Program-made: the position numbers and the translations under genes | Assembly (NCBI GenBank): GCA_000307305.1 | Contig: DF158883.1 | Coordinates: 62,001-126,000 of the forward strand | From: Enterobacteriaceae bacterium B14 | GTDB taxonomy: Bacteria > Pseudomonadota > Gammaproteobacteria > Enterobacterales > Enterobacteriaceae | DNA: 64,000 bases | Direction: 5' to 3' | The notes under the pieces: generated by a model | The model's database searches: none | The model's input: only the letters and a program-made list of their open reading frames with translations | Told to the model about the DNA's origin: nothing | Part shown: positions 19,479-30,709 of the stretch, in pieces | Layout: every line of letters starts with the position of its first letter | How positions within the stretch are numbered: position 1 is the first letter of the stretch

Positions 19479-21293
19479 ATGATGCACTGGTGGAAGAAGT
19501 TGTGCACTGCCCTTTTGCTCTTGATGGCAATGGGGCAAGTTTCAGCCGCAGCACTCACCGATATTAAGGTGATAAATGATGAGCGTGAAGCGACAGTGAC
19601 TTTATCGTTTGATGGGCGGCCTCTTTACGCCTTTTTCCCATTGACCAATCCCAATCGGGTGGTCATAGATATTCAGCAATCGAGTCGCAGTGTGACTGGA
19701 TTGCCGTTGAATTTTAGCGGGAGAAATTTGGTTAAAAAGATTCGCAGTAGTGAGGCAAAACAGGCTAATAGTATTCGGTTGGTGTTTGAGGTTAATGGGA
19801 GCGTGAAAACGCGTGCTGTGACCCAAGAACAAGGCAGTAGTTATACGGTTGTCTTTACCTTAACGGGGGAAGGCGCAGTAAGACAAACCACCGCCAATAG
19901 TACCAGCCGTACTGAAAGCCATACTTTCAGTAACAACAGCGAAGGCAGCAATAACAACTCGGGGAGCGCGTCTAACGAGCGTAACCCTTTCCATGCTGAT
20001 TCGGTGCCAGTGGTAAATTCAACATCAACGGCAAGCCGTCGGCAACCTGCTGTCCGTTCTTCGGGAAATAGCAACCGTATAGTGGTGGCTATTGATGCTG
20101 GACATGGTGGGCAAGACCCCGGTGCTATCGGCCCAACTGGGTTGAAAGAGAAAACTGTTACTCTCGCAGTATCGAGAAAATTGAAGTTTTTGTTAGAACG
20201 TGACCCGATGTTTAAGCCGGTTTTAACCCGCGATGGTGACTATTTTATCTCCGTGATGGGGCGTTCAGACGTTGCACGAAACAAAGGCGCGAACCTATTA
20301 GTGTCTATTCATGCTGATGCGGCACCTAGCCGTAGTGCGGCAGGCGCATCTGTCTGGGTTTTATCTAACCGGCGAGCAGACAGTGAGTTAGGTAGCTGGC
20401 TTGAGCAGCATGAGAAGCAATCGGAATTGTTAGGTGGTGCTGGCGATGTATTGGCGAATAGTGCGGATGACCGTTATCTGAGCCAAGCCGTGCTCGACCT
20501 GCAATTTGGGCACTCGCAGCGTGTAGGCTACGATGTTGCCGTGCACGTATTGCGTCAGTTTGGCAAGATAAGCTCGTTGCATAAACGTTCACCTGAACAT
20601 GCTAGTTTGGGGGTGTTACGTTCACCGGATATTCCGTCATTGCTAGTGGAAACGGGGTTTATTAGTAATAACACCGAAGAGCGTTTATTAGGGAGTAATG
20701 CCCATCAGGATAAAATCGCGAATGCTATCTACCAAGGGATTCGCGAATATTTCTTGGCTAATCCGCTGCAATCTGACCCAAAGCCGGTAAGCCGTTCCCA
20801 GGGCGCGCCGGGGGCGGTTAAATCATCAGCGCAGAAGCAGGAAAGTTTCAGCCAAAGTAGCAGTAAAAAAGAGACGGCTCGGAAGGAGGTTACTCCGAGC
20901 CAGAATGATCGTGCTCAGAAAAGCAACATTAAAAACGTGCAGACTCATGTGGTAAAGCGTGCAGAAACCCTTTCTGGCATTGCAGTACATTATGGTACGA
21001 CGGCTCAGGTACTAACCGACTTGAATAAGCTGAAGAAACCAGGTGTTTGGGTGGGGCAGCGATTAAAAGTACCGGCGAAGGCTGAAACGGCCAAGAAAGC
21101 GACAGCAAAAGAGTCGGTAAAAGAGCCTAAAAAAGCAGCGAAATCAGCGGTAAAAAAACATACTGTGAAAAGAGGTGATTCGTTATCCACGATTGCAGCT
21201 AAATATGGTGTGAGCACGGCGGAGTTAAAACGCGTTAATAAACTGAAATCAGATAATGCGATGTTGGGGCAGGTTTTAACTATTCCTCAGTAA
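19479..21293 (+). CDS. amiB: N-acetylmuramoyl-L-alanine amidase AmiB, long form with two LysM domains
   Basis: AmiB splits septal peptidoglycan during daughter-cell separation, activated by EnvC. The 604-residue protein has a signal peptide (cleavage near VSAAA, 21-25) and an AMIN domain (about 26-128). A Ser/Asn-rich linker spans about 135-200. The Amidase_3 domain (about 201-425) has zinc-ligand motifs DAGHGG (His209) and SIHAD and the catalytic LVETGFISN. Two LysM repeats follow at about 490-532 and 561-603, joined by Lys/Ala-rich linkers. E. coli AmiB is about 445 residues with a single LysM, so this one is substantially longer. AAGGA precedes the ATG at 19479. Confidence 0.95.
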   Translation: MMHWWKKLCTALLLLMAMGQVSAAALTDIKVINDEREATVTLSFDGRPLYAFFPLTNPNRVVIDIQQSSRSVTGLPLNFSGRNLVKKIRSSEAKQANSIRLVFEVNGSVKTRAVTQEQGSSYTVVFTLTGEGAVRQTTANSTSRTESHTFSNNSEGSNNNSGSASNERNPFHADSVPVVNSTSTASRRQPAVRSSGNSNRIVVAIDAGHGGQDPGAIGPTGLKEKTVTLAVSRKLKFLLERDPMFKPVLTRDGDYFISVMGRSDVARNKGANLLVSIHADAAPSRSAAGASVWVLSNRRADSELGSWLEQHEKQSELLGGAGDVLANSADDRYLSQAVLDLQFGHSQRVGYDVAVHVLRQFGKISSLHKRSPEHASLGVLRSPDIPSLLVETGFISNNTEERLLGSNAHQDKIANAIYQGIREYFLANPLQSDPKPVSRSQGAPGAVKSSAQKQESFSQSSSKKETARKEVTPSQNDRAQKSNIKNVQTHVVKRAETLSGIAVHYGTTAQVLTDLNKLKKPGVWVGQRLKVPAKAETAKKATAKESVKEPKKAAKSAVKKHTVKRGDSLSTIAAKYGVSTAELKRVNKLKSDNAMLGQVLTIPQ

Positions 21294-21357
21294 TTTTATC
21301 TTCTCAATAAGCTTCCCATGATGGTTATTGAGTAAAAATGAAAGGATCAGCGCTGTT

Positions 21358-23307
21358 ATGCCAATTCAGGTACTACCGCCACAGTTGGCGAATCAGATTG
21401 CTGCCGGTGAGGTTGTAGAACGCCCAGCGTCGGTTGTAAAAGAGCTGGTGGAAAACAGCCTTGATGCTGGAGCAACACGAATTGATATCGATATCGATCG
21501 TGGTGGCGCTAAGATGATACGTATTCGTGATAACGGCTGCGGTATTAGCAAAGAGGAATTGGCGTTAGCGCTGGCACGCCATGCAACCAGCAAGATAGCC
21601 TCATTGGAAGACCTAGAGGCTATTATTAGCCTTGGTTTCCGCGGTGAGGCACTAGCAAGTATCAGCTCTGTATCCCGTTTAATCATGACATCTCGCACCG
21701 AATCCCAGCCTGAGGCGTGGCAAGCTTATGCCGAAGGTCGAGATATGGCGGTGACGGTTAAGCCTGCGGCTCATCCGGTTGGGACAACGGTCGAAGTGCT
21801 CGATTTGTTCTACAACACACCCGCTCGCCGGAAATTTTTAAGAACAGAGAAGACGGAGTTCGGCCATATTGATGAAGTGATTCGCCGTATCGCTCTGGCC
21901 CGTTTCGATGTCGCCATTAATCTAAGCCATAACGGTAAACTAGTTCGGCAATATCGCCCCGCACCTGAACGTTCTCAACATGAGCGACGCCTTGCCAGTA
22001 TTTGCGGAACTCAATTCCTAAGCCACGCGTTAGCAATCTCTTGGCAACATGGTGATCTCTCTATTGATGGTTGGGTTGCCGATCCAGCCGGATCAAAAAT
22101 GGTAGGTGAGCTGCAATACTGCTACGTGAATGGCCGTATGATGCGGGATAGATTGATAAACCATGCGATCCGTCAGGCTTATCAGACTCAACTCAGCGGC
22201 GATCAACAGCCAGCCTATGTGCTCTATCTTACTGTTGATCCGCATCAGGTTGATGTGAATGTGCATCCAGCTAAGCATGAGGTACGCTTTCATCAATCCC
22301 GTTTAGTGCATGATTTTATCTATCAGGCTGTTGTCTCCGTGTTGCAACAGGCGGGTACGCCGTCTCTTTCCTTAGACGAAGGGGATAATGCGAGCACTCA
22401 ATGGCAGCCAGAAAACCGAGTGGCTGCGGGTGAAAATATTTTTAACCAACCTGCCGAAAGCCTCACTTCCCCAAACGCAGAAAAAACGGTTTTAGACCCC
22501 TTTCGGCAAAAAGAGAGCAAAAGTTACAGTGGTGCGGGTTCATCTCAGGGGGCTAAACAGGCTCGTGAAGCGGATTCTGTGGGTAAATATCCTCCTAGAA
22601 TACCGGAGAATACTTATCAGAAGCAGCAAGGCGAGCTTTACCAAAAATTCTTACAGCCTGCCTCTGAAGAGGGCAAACGTCTGCAAGAATCTACGATGGG
22701 CAAGGCTGTGGAACAGGCAGCATCTGTAAGCGCTTCACCATTGTCTGATTCAGCAGAGCAGAGCTTTGGGCGGGTATTGACTGTACTCAAAGCCGAATTT
22801 GCTGTTTTAGAGTTTCGTGATGGTTTGGCTCTACTGGTTTTGCCCGTAGCTGAGCGCTGGTTGCGTCAGGCACAGCTTACCCCTGGTTCGGAGGGCTTAC
22901 GTGCTCAGCCTCTGTTGATTCCCTTACAGGTTTCACTGGATGAAAATGCGTGTGCCGCTTTTCAAGCCCATCAATCTCTGTTGGAGAGTTTAGGGCTTCA
23001 GATTTCGTTAGAGAGACGACGGGCCACAGTGCGTGCTGTTCCTCTGCCGCTGAGACAGCAAAATTTACAGCGCTTGATCCCAGAGTTAATGGGGTACTTA
23101 GCACAGTCAAAGGAGGTCTCTTTGGATATTGTGACGACGTGGCTAGCACGCCATCTTGGTAGTGAGCATACGCAGTGGAATCAATCCCAAGCGATACAAC
23201 TCTTAGCGGATGTTGAGCGCCTGTGCCCTAATTTAGTGAAATCACCACCAGCAGGATTATTACAACCTCTTGATCTACAGGCTGCAATTAGCATATTAAA
23301 AGCATGA
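21358..23307 (+). CDS. mutL: DNA mismatch repair protein MutL
   Basis: MutL links MutS mismatch recognition to MutH nicking and UvrD unwinding. The 649-residue protein opens [20 protein letters not shown]. It carries the GHKL ATPase motifs [19 protein letters not shown] and GFRGEAL in the first 110 residues. A variable Gln/Ser/Lys-rich linker spans about 340-460, before the C-terminal dimerisation domain. The start is the ATG at 21358, matching E. coli. An in-frame TTG at 21328 has no better signal and would add ten residues. Its last bases overlap miaA (ATGA). Confidence 0.97.
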   Translation: MPIQVLPPQLANQIAAGEVVERPASVVKELVENSLDAGATRIDIDIDRGGAKMIRIRDNGCGISKEELALALARHATSKIASLEDLEAIISLGFRGEALASISSVSRLIMTSRTESQPEAWQAYAEGRDMAVTVKPAAHPVGTTVEVLDLFYNTPARRKFLRTEKTEFGHIDEVIRRIALARFDVAINLSHNGKLVRQYRPAPERSQHERRLASICGTQFLSHALAISWQHGDLSIDGWVADPAGSKMVGELQYCYVNGRMMRDRLINHAIRQAYQTQLSGDQQPAYVLYLTVDPHQVDVNVHPAKHEVRFHQSRLVHDFIYQAVVSVLQQAGTPSLSLDEGDNASTQWQPENRVAAGENIFNQPAESLTSPNAEKTVLDPFRQKESKSYSGAGSSQGAKQAREADSVGKYPPRIPENTYQKQQGELYQKFLQPASEEGKRLQESTMGKAVEQAASVSASPLSDSAEQSFGRVLTVLKAEFAVLEFRDGLALLVLPVAERWLRQAQLTPGSEGLRAQPLLIPLQVSLDENACAAFQAHQSLLESLGLQISLERRRATVRAVPLPLRQQNLQRLIPELMGYLAQSKEVSLDIVTTWLARHLGSEHTQWNQSQAIQLLADVERLCPNLVKSPPAGLLQPLDLQAAISILKA

Positions 23308-24251
23308 CGATACTCACTCAGACATCAAATTCTGCACCGACCGCACTGTTTTTAATGGGGCCAACTGCTTCAGGGAAAACGGGATTGGCAATAGAGCTCA
23401 GCCAACGTTTTCCCGTTGATATCATTAGCGTGGATTCTGCCCTGATTTACCGAGGGATGGACGTTGGTACAGCCAAGCCATCGAGAGAGGAGTTAGCGCT
23501 TGCCCCCCATCGTTTAATCGATATCAGAGACCCTTCTCAACCCTATTCTGCGGCAGATTTTCGCTCTGATGCATTGAGAGAGATGGCGGAAATTGTAAGA
23601 AAGGGGCGAATTCCCCTGTTAGTCGGTGGAACCATGCTGTATTTTAAAGCCTTATTGGAAGGATTATCGCCTTTGCCTCCGGCGGATTCGGAGATAAGAG
23701 CAGAGATTGAAAGGCAGGCGTCCGAAGAGGGATGGGAAGCGCTTCATCGGAGGCTAGAACAGATAGATCCCGTTTCAGCGGCGCGTATTCATCAAAATGA
23801 TCCGCAGAGATTGAGTCGTGCACTGGAAGTTTTTATGATTTCAGGTAAAACTCTAACTGAACTGACTAAAATTGCGGGGGAATCTTTACCCTACAATGTG
23901 CATCAGTTTGCTATCGCACCTGCTAGCCGCGAGTTATTGCATCAGCGCATTGAGTTTCGTTTCCAACAAATGCTGTCCGCAGGATTTGAACAGGAAGCGA
24001 GGACACTTTTTGCACGCGGCGATTTAAATACAGATATGCCTTCTATTCGCTGTGTGGGATATCGGCAGATGTGGTCATATTTGAATGGTGAAACAGATTA
24101 TGACGAGATGGTTTATCGTGGTATCTGTGCAACTCGTCAACTGGCAAAACGGCAAATGACGTGGTTGCGAGGATGGCCAAATATCACATGGTTAGATAGT
24201 GATAGGCCCCATGAAGCATTGAGCTCAGTCATACAGGTTATTAGTGCATAG
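23304..24251 (+). CDS. miaA: tRNA dimethylallyltransferase
   Basis: MiaA transfers the isopentenyl group of dimethylallyl diphosphate to A37 of tRNAs reading UNN codons. The 315-residue protein has a P-loop [12 protein letters not shown] (about 19-30). It also has the conserved [17 protein letters not shown] and [12 protein letters not shown] segments, and the C-terminal [12 protein letters not shown]. Its ATG overlaps the mutL stop as ATGA, so it is translationally coupled. It forms the amiB-mutL-miaA-hfq chain known from E. coli. Confidence 0.98.
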   Translation: MTILTQTSNSAPTALFLMGPTASGKTGLAIELSQRFPVDIISVDSALIYRGMDVGTAKPSREELALAPHRLIDIRDPSQPYSAADFRSDALREMAEIVRKGRIPLLVGGTMLYFKALLEGLSPLPPADSEIRAEIERQASEEGWEALHRRLEQIDPVSAARIHQNDPQRLSRALEVFMISGKTLTELTKIAGESLPYNVHQFAIAPASRELLHQRIEFRFQQMLSAGFEQEARTLFARGDLNTDMPSIRCVGYRQMWSYLNGETDYDEMVYRGICATRQLAKRQMTWLRGWPNITWLDSDRPHEALSSVIQVISA

Positions 24252-24358
24252 ACTTGGTGATTGTGTACAATTGATAAGTACTCAGCGCGCAATTATTTAC
24301 GCAGTTTATTTTTGAGCCTTTAGGTTCTTGGTAACAACAAACATATAAGGAAAAGAAA

Positions 24359-24655
24359 ATGGCTAAGGGGCAATCTTTGCAAGATCCGTTCCTGAACGCA
24401 TTGCGTCGTGAACGTGTTCCGGTTTCTATTTACCTAGTTAATGGCATTAAATTACAAGGACAGATCGAGTCTTTCGATCAGTTTGTTATTTTGTTAAAGA
24501 ACACAGTGAGCCAAATGGTGTATAAGCACGCTATCTCTACTGTGGTTCCATCTCGCCCCGTTTCGCACCATAGCAATACCCCAAGTAGCGGTCCTGGCAA
24601 TTACCAACACGGTAATCCTGCACAATCGCAACCGAGTGATGATGACGCTGAATAA
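24359..24655 (+). CDS. hfq: RNA chaperone Hfq
   Basis: Hfq is the ring-shaped hexameric Sm-like protein that pairs small RNAs with mRNAs. Residues 1-70 are nearly identical to the E. coli core: [20 protein letters not shown], the Sm1 region [13 protein letters not shown], and the Sm2 motif YKHAIST. The C-terminal tail (residues 71-98) is His/Ser/Asn/Gln-rich and acidic at its end, as expected for the disordered tail. It follows miaA by 107 bp, enough for a dedicated promoter, and precedes hflX. Confidence 0.98.
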   Translation: MAKGQSLQDPFLNALRRERVPVSIYLVNGIKLQGQIESFDQFVILLKNTVSQMVYKHAISTVVPSRPVSHHSNTPSSGPGNYQHGNPAQSQPSDDDAE

Positions 24656-24678
24656 GGCGTATTGTCCGAAGATTGAAT

Positions 24679-24717
24679 CGGAGAACATAGAGGGGAAACT
24701 CCTCGCTATGTCCTCCG
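24679..24717 (+). promoter_or_regulatory. Long imperfect hairpin between hfq and hflX
   Basis: CGGAG/CTCCG, ACATAG/CTATGT and GGGGA/TCCTC stack into one stem of about 16 pairs with a 3-nt AAC loop and small mismatches. No T-tract follows. It more likely protects the hfq 3' end or slows readthrough into hflX than terminates fully. Confidence 0.5.
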
Positions 24718-24759
24718 CTCAAGCGGTAGTGCACTATCGTCATTTAAGGAGTTACACGC

Positions 24760-26040
24760 TTGTTTGAGCGTTATGATGCCGGTGAGCAGGCTGTTCTGGT
24801 TCATATTTATTTTTCGCAAGATAAAGATACTGACGATCTCAATGAGTTCGAGTCTTTGGTTTCATCTGCGGGAGTCGAGGCGTTACGGGTTATAACCGGT
24901 AGCCGAAAATCACCTCATCCTAAATATTTTGTCGGGGAAGGCAAAGCCGTTGAGATAGCCGAAGCTGTGCAAGCAAGCGGCGCTTCCGTTGTTTTGTTTG
25001 ACCATGCCCTAACCCCTGCGCAAGAGCGTAATCTTGAGCGGTTATGTGAGTGTAGGGTCGTTGACCGTACTGGTCTGATTCTGGATATTTTTGCCCAGCG
25101 TGCTAGAACCCATGAAGGTAAACTTCAAGTTGAGCTTGCTCAGCTAAACCATATTGCGACACGTTTGGTGAGAGGTTGGACGCATCTAGAACGCCAAAAG
25201 GGCGGGATCGGCCTTCGTGGGCCAGGTGAAACACAGTTAGAATCCGATAGGCGTTTGTTACGCGATCGTATTCGGGTGATTCATTCTCGCCTTGAGAAAG
25301 TCGAAAAGCAGCGTGAACAAGGGCGACGTGCGCGTACTCGTGCCGAAATCCCAACGGTTTCTCTGGTTGGCTACACCAACGCAGGTAAATCAACGTTATT
25401 TAACCGTATCACCGCCGCCGATGTTTATGCGGCAGACCAACTGTTCGCCACCCTTGACCCTACAATGCGTCGCATTGAAGTCGAAGACGTGGGTGATACG
25501 ATTTTGGCTGACACGGTAGGGTTTATTCGTCACTTGCCGCATGATTTGGTTGCCTCTTTTAAGGCAACGTTACAAGAAACGCGACAGGCTTCACTGTTAT
25601 TACATGTCATTGATGCCTCAGATACTCGAATCGATGAGAATATTGCGGCTGTTGATGACGTATTGTCAGAAATTGAAGTCGATGATATTCCTACCCTGTT
25701 AGTGATGAATAAAATCGATATGCTGGATGATTTTGTGCCGCGTATTGACCGTAATGATGAAGATAAACCGATTAGAGTCTGGTTATCAGCCTCTACAGGA
25801 GAAGGTATTTCGTTACTGTTTCAAGCGTTAACGGAGTGTCTTTCAGGTGAAATCGCGCATTACAAATTATGCTTACCGCCTAAAGAAGGCCGTTTGCGTA
25901 GCCGCTTTTATCAGCTTCAGGCTATTGAAAAAGAGTGGATTGAAGAAGATGGTAGCATTGGCTTAATGATCCGTATGCCGATCATTGAGTGGCACCGTCT
26001 CTGTAAGCAGCAGCAAGAATTGTTACAATTTATCGTATAG
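24760..26040 (+). CDS. hflX: Ribosome-associated GTPase HflX
   Basis: HflX splits stalled or heat-damaged 70S ribosomes. The 426-residue protein has the N-terminal HflX domain (GSRKSPHPKYFVGEGKAVEI), then ARTHEGKLQVELAQL and GIGLRGPGETQLE. The G domain follows, with G1 GYTNAGKST, G3 DTVGF and G4 NKID. The start is TTG at 24760 (protein begins MFERYDAGEQ), supported by AAGGA 9 nt upstream and the match to the E. coli N-terminus. No ATG is available nearby. It lies between hfq and hflKC in the usual order. Confidence 0.97.
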   Translation: MFERYDAGEQAVLVHIYFSQDKDTDDLNEFESLVSSAGVEALRVITGSRKSPHPKYFVGEGKAVEIAEAVQASGASVVLFDHALTPAQERNLERLCECRVVDRTGLILDIFAQRARTHEGKLQVELAQLNHIATRLVRGWTHLERQKGGIGLRGPGETQLESDRRLLRDRIRVIHSRLEKVEKQREQGRRARTRAEIPTVSLVGYTNAGKSTLFNRITAADVYAADQLFATLDPTMRRIEVEDVGDTILADTVGFIRHLPHDLVASFKATLQETRQASLLLHVIDASDTRIDENIAAVDDVLSEIEVDDIPTLLVMNKIDMLDDFVPRIDRNDEDKPIRVWLSASTGEGISLLFQALTECLSGEIAHYKLCLPPKEGRLRSRFYQLQAIEKEWIEEDGSIGLMIRMPIIEWHRLCKQQQELLQFIV

Positions 26041-26104
26041 TTTAGTATGTCCCTGTTAAATTGGGCCTGAAGTAAAACTTATCATAGAAGAACGGAGCTA
26101 AAAC

Positions 26105-27352
26105 ATGGCGTGGAATCAGCCCGGTAATAACGGACAAGACCGCGATCCGTGGGGGAGCGGCAATAATAATGGCGGCAACTCTGGCGGAAATAATAATAAA
26201 GGCGGTCGTGAACAAGGGCCTCCTGATCTGGACGATATCTTCCGTAAACTGAGCAAAAAGTTCGGTAATTTTGGCGGAGGTGGGGGTAATAATAGTAGTA
26301 CTCCTCATGGGCCAGGTCTCAGTAGTCGCTTCATCGGGCTAGCGCTCGCTGTAGTGGTTGTCATCTGGGCAGGTAGTGGCTTTTATACTATCAAAGAAGC
26401 GGAACGTGGCGTTGTGACACGTTTTGGTAAGTACAGTCATTTGGTCGAGCCGGGCCTGAACTGGAAACCCACTTTTATTGACCAAGTGACACCCGTTAAC
26501 ATTGAAACGACGCGTGAACTTGCCGCTTCTGGCGTGATGCTCACGTCGGATGAAAACGTTGTCCGCGTAGAGATGAACATTCAGTACCGTGTGACTGACC
26601 CTGTTCAATATCTGTATAGCGTGACTCAGGCGGATGATAGCTTGCGTCAAGCAACCGATAGTGCGCTTCGTGCGGTTATCGGCAAATACACGATGGACCG
26701 AATTCTGACGGAAGGCCGTACCGTGGTGCGTTCTGATACTCAGACTGAATTAGTGAATACCATCAAGCCTTATAAGATGGGTATTTCGGTACAGGACGTT
26801 AACTTCCAAGCTGCTCGCCCACCAGAAGAAGTTCAAGCGGCGTTTGATGATGCTATCGCTGCCCGTGAAAACGAACAGCAATACATTCGTCAGGCTGAAG
26901 CTTATGCGAACGAAGTTCAACCGAAAGCAAATGGTCAGGCTCAGCGTCTGTTAGAAAATGCGAAAGCATATAAAGACCGTACCGTGTTGGAAGCTCAGGG
27001 TGAAGTGGCTCGTTTTACACGCCTTCTGCCTGAATATGCTGCTGCACCTGAGATTACCCGTGAACGTATGTATCTCGAAACCATGGAGCGTGTATTAGGC
27101 CAGACACGTAAAGTGCTTATGGAGAGCAATAGCAATAACCTGATGGTATTGCCGTTGGAACAGATGCTACGTGGTGAGTCTGCTAAAGCGTCAAGTTCAA
27201 CGATAAAAAGTGTCGAATTACCGCCGTTGGATGCCTCAACAGGGCAAACAAGGGAAACTACCTCAAACACATCGGCGTCAGCTAATAGTGTTATGGAGCA
27301 GCGCCGTCTTGATGCGCAGCGTAATGACGTCGAACGCGTAGGGAGAAATTAA
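26105..27352 (+). CDS. hflK: FtsH protease regulator HflK
   Basis: HflK and HflC form a cage of SPFH-domain proteins around the membrane AAA protease FtsH and control its access to membrane substrates. The 415-residue protein has a Gly/Asn-rich cytoplasmic N-terminus (residues 1-75) and one membrane helix (about 78-98, FIGLALAVVVVIWAGSGFY). An SPFH/band-7 domain follows (EAERGVVTRFGKYSHLVEPGL), then a coiled region rich in Arg, Glu and Ala. The N-terminal glycine-rich repeats are common in HflK. hflC starts 3 bp after its stop. Confidence 0.97.
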   Translation: MAWNQPGNNGQDRDPWGSGNNNGGNSGGNNNKGGREQGPPDLDDIFRKLSKKFGNFGGGGGNNSSTPHGPGLSSRFIGLALAVVVVIWAGSGFYTIKEAERGVVTRFGKYSHLVEPGLNWKPTFIDQVTPVNIETTRELAASGVMLTSDENVVRVEMNIQYRVTDPVQYLYSVTQADDSLRQATDSALRAVIGKYTMDRILTEGRTVVRSDTQTELVNTIKPYKMGISVQDVNFQAARPPEEVQAAFDDAIAARENEQQYIRQAEAYANEVQPKANGQAQRLLENAKAYKDRTVLEAQGEVARFTRLLPEYAAAPEITRERMYLETMERVLGQTRKVLMESNSNNLMVLPLEQMLRGESAKASSSTIKSVELPPLDASTGQTRETTSNTSASANSVMEQRRLDAQRNDVERVGRN

Positions 27353-27355
27353 TCA

Positions 27356-28345
27356 ATGCGTAAGTTAATCCCTATTTTAATCATCGTGTTAATGGTGCTA
27401 TATACCTCACTGTTTGTTGTTCAGCAGGGTGAGCGTGGCTTGGTACTGCGTTTTGGTAAAGTTCTGCGTGATGATGCTAATAAGCCACTGGTTTATGAGC
27501 CGGGCCTGCATTTTAAAACGCCATTTTTTGAAAACGTGAAGAAACTTGATGCACGAATTCAGACAATGGATAACCAAGCAGACCGCTTCGTGACGAAAGA
27601 GAAGAAAGACTTGATCGTCGATTCCTATCTGAAATGGCGTATCAGTGATTTCAGCCGTTATTATCTGGCAACAGGTGGTGGCGATATATCTCAGGCAGAA
27701 GTGCTACTAAAACGTAAATTCAGTGACCGTCTGCGTTCTGTTATCGGTGTGAAAGATATCAAAGATATCGTAACGGACTCTCGTGGTCAGCTAATGAGCG
27801 ATGTTCGTGATGCACTGAATACGGGTACCAGCAGTGGTGAAGTAAAGGTTGAAGACGATACTGATATTTCTGATGTTGCTGCTCGCGTTGATCAAGAGAT
27901 CAAAGATAGCAGCAGCACGGCAATCAACCCGAACAGTATGGCTGCGCTAGGTATTGAAGTCATCGATGTGCGGATCAAGCAGATCAACCTACCTGTTGAA
28001 GTTTACGATGCTATCTACCAGCGTATGCGTGCAGAGCGTGAAGCTGTTGCCCGTCGCCATCGTTCTCAAGGTATGGAAGCAGCCGAAAAACTGCGTGCAA
28101 CGTCTGACTATGAAGTAACTCGTACACTGGCAGAAGCAGAGCGCCAGGCGCGTATGACTCGCGGTGAAGGTGATGCAGAGGCAGCTAAGTTGTTCGCTGC
28201 AGCATTCAGCCAAGACCCGGATTTCTACGCGTTCATCCGTAGCTTACGTGCTTACGAGAATAGCTTTAAAGACAACAAAGATATCATGATATTACGCCCT
28301 GATAGTGAGTTCTTCCGTTACATGAAGTCTCCTAAGAGCCGTTAA
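27356..28345 (+). CDS. hflC: FtsH protease regulator HflC
   Basis: This is the partner of HflK in the FtsH-regulating complex. The 329-residue protein has an N-terminal signal-anchor (about 4-22, IPILIIVLMVLYTSLFVV) and an SPFH domain starting QQGERGLVLRFGKVLRD. A long helical segment ends near SQDPDFYAFIRSLRAYENSF, a signature of HflC. The length is close to E. coli (334 aa). A strong T-tract hairpin directly follows, ending the amiB-hflC block. Confidence 0.97.
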   Translation: MRKLIPILIIVLMVLYTSLFVVQQGERGLVLRFGKVLRDDANKPLVYEPGLHFKTPFFENVKKLDARIQTMDNQADRFVTKEKKDLIVDSYLKWRISDFSRYYLATGGGDISQAEVLLKRKFSDRLRSVIGVKDIKDIVTDSRGQLMSDVRDALNTGTSSGEVKVEDDTDISDVAARVDQEIKDSSSTAINPNSMAALGIEVIDVRIKQINLPVEVYDAIYQRMRAEREAVARRHRSQGMEAAEKLRATSDYEVTRTLAEAERQARMTRGEGDAEAAKLFAAAFSQDPDFYAFIRSLRAYENSFKDNKDIMILRPDSEFFRYMKSPKSR

Positions 28346-28360
28346 TCTATTGATAATATA

Positions 28361-28388
28361 AAAGGCCCGTTGATACGGGCCTTTTTTT
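28361..28388 (+). terminator. Rho-independent terminator of the hfl block
   Basis: AAAGGCCCG and CGGGCCTTT pair around TTGATA and run into seven Ts. It lies 16 nt after the hflC stop codon. Confidence 0.92.
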
Positions 28389-28411
28389 CGACTGATATTC
28401 TAGGAAAAATG

Positions 28412-28615
28412 ATGGGCATACATGTTTTGTTAGCGCTTGGATTAGTGCTGGTTTTTGAAGGCATCCTTCCCATGTTTTTTCCCAGAATATGGCGCAGGAT
28501 GGTTTTATCGCTAGCACAGTTGCCCGATAACACATTACGGCGTATTGGTGGTGGAATAGTGGTTGCAGGATGTGTTATCTACTATATGTTGCGTGGACAA
28601 ATAGGTAATGAGTAA
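28412..28615 (+). CDS. yjeT: YjeT family (DUF2065) small membrane protein
   Basis: This 67-residue protein has two predicted membrane helices (residues about 4-22 and 46-61) around the motif LPDNTLRRIGGG, diagnostic for DUF2065/YjeT. The start at 28412 follows TAGGA; an ATG at 28409 is also possible. The longer open frame begins with a TTG inside the upstream terminator hairpin and is not credible. No biochemical role is known to me. Conservation between hflC and purA in enterobacteria is the only functional hint. Confidence 0.85.
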   Translation: MGIHVLLALGLVLVFEGILPMFFPRIWRRMVLSLAQLPDNTLRRIGGGIVVAGCVIYYMLRGQIGNE

Positions 28616-28630
28616 ACGCACCATTTTTAT

Positions 28631-28646
28631 ACGCAACCGTGTGCGA
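28631..28646 (+). promoter_or_regulatory. PurR operator candidate upstream of purA
   Basis: ACGCAACCGTGTGCGA matches 10 of the 12 fixed positions of the PurR consensus (AnGCAAnCGnTTnCnT). It lies 65 nt before the purA start codon. E. coli purA is a PurR target. Purine repression here is inferred. Confidence 0.5.
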
Positions 28647-28678
28647 AAACAGCTGAAAGGCATACGATGTGATGTTAG

Positions 28679-30010
<1,332 letters not shown>

Positions 30011-30040
30011 TAACGTGTTTCTTGTATAACTTGTTAATTA

Positions 30041-30068
30041 GGCCGGGCGTTTTGCCCGGTTTGTTTTT
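30041..30068 (+). terminator. Rho-independent terminator of purA
   Basis: CCGGGC and GCCCGG pair around GTTTT and are followed by TTTGTTTTT. Confidence 0.88.
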
Positions 30069-30238
30069 ATGTGAAGTACAACGGATATAACAGCGTTCTT
30101 TTAACAGAGGCACTCTCTTAAAAGAATCACTGGTTCTTAAAATAAGCATCTTCTTTTTATAAAGGCATTTTATATTGGGAAGTAAGCCTACTTAGCTTGG
30201 TAGGCTTTAAGTATGTTGTAATAGATAATGAGGTTTCT

Positions 30239-30673
30239 GTGCAGTTAACAAGCTTTACTGATTATGGTTTGCGGGCATTAATTTATATGGCTTCTTTGCC
30301 TCCAGAGAAAATGACGAATATTTCTGAGGTGACAGAGGTTTATGGTGTGTCTCGTAACCATATGGTAAAAATTATCAACCAGCTCAGTCGAGAAGGATTT
30401 GTGATGGCTGTGCGTGGAAAGAATGGGGGAATACGGTTAGGGAAAGCGGCGAATAAAATTATCATTGGTGATGTTATTCGTGTATTAGAGCCTCTTAATC
30501 TTGTTAACTGTAGTTCAGAGTTCTGCCATATAACACCTGCCTGCCGGTTAAAACTGATGCTGAATAAAGCAATCACAGCATTTCTAGCCGAACTGGACCA
30601 ATACACTTTAGCTGATTTAGTAAAAGAGAATACACCTCTCTATCAGCTACTATCCTTATCGGATGAATCATAA
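30239..30673 (+). CDS. nsrR: Nitric-oxide-sensing repressor NsrR
   Basis: This Rrf2-family repressor carries a [2Fe-2S] or [4Fe-4S] cluster that nitric oxide destroys. The 144-residue protein has an N-terminal winged helix ([18 protein letters not shown]). The three ligand cysteines are in [14 protein letters not shown] (residues 91, 96 and 102). The start is GTG at 30239 after TGAGG, matching the E. coli N-terminus; a longer frame from 30197 is not supported. It lies 36 bp before rnr, as in E. coli. An excellent NsrR operator is present in this window upstream of ytfE. Confidence 0.96.
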   Translation: MQLTSFTDYGLRALIYMASLPPEKMTNISEVTEVYGVSRNHMVKIINQLSREGFVMAVRGKNGGIRLGKAANKIIIGDVIRVLEPLNLVNCSSEFCHITPACRLKLMLNKAITAFLAELDQYTLADLVKENTPLYQLLSLSDES

Positions 30674-30709
30674 TTTCCGACCGCAGTCACTGACAACGGA
30701 GGAACTGCA

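Noticed and set aside
21328-21357. TTG start adding ten residues to MutL
   Set aside because: The E. coli MutL N-terminus begins at the ATG at 21358 and the extension has no conserved sequence.
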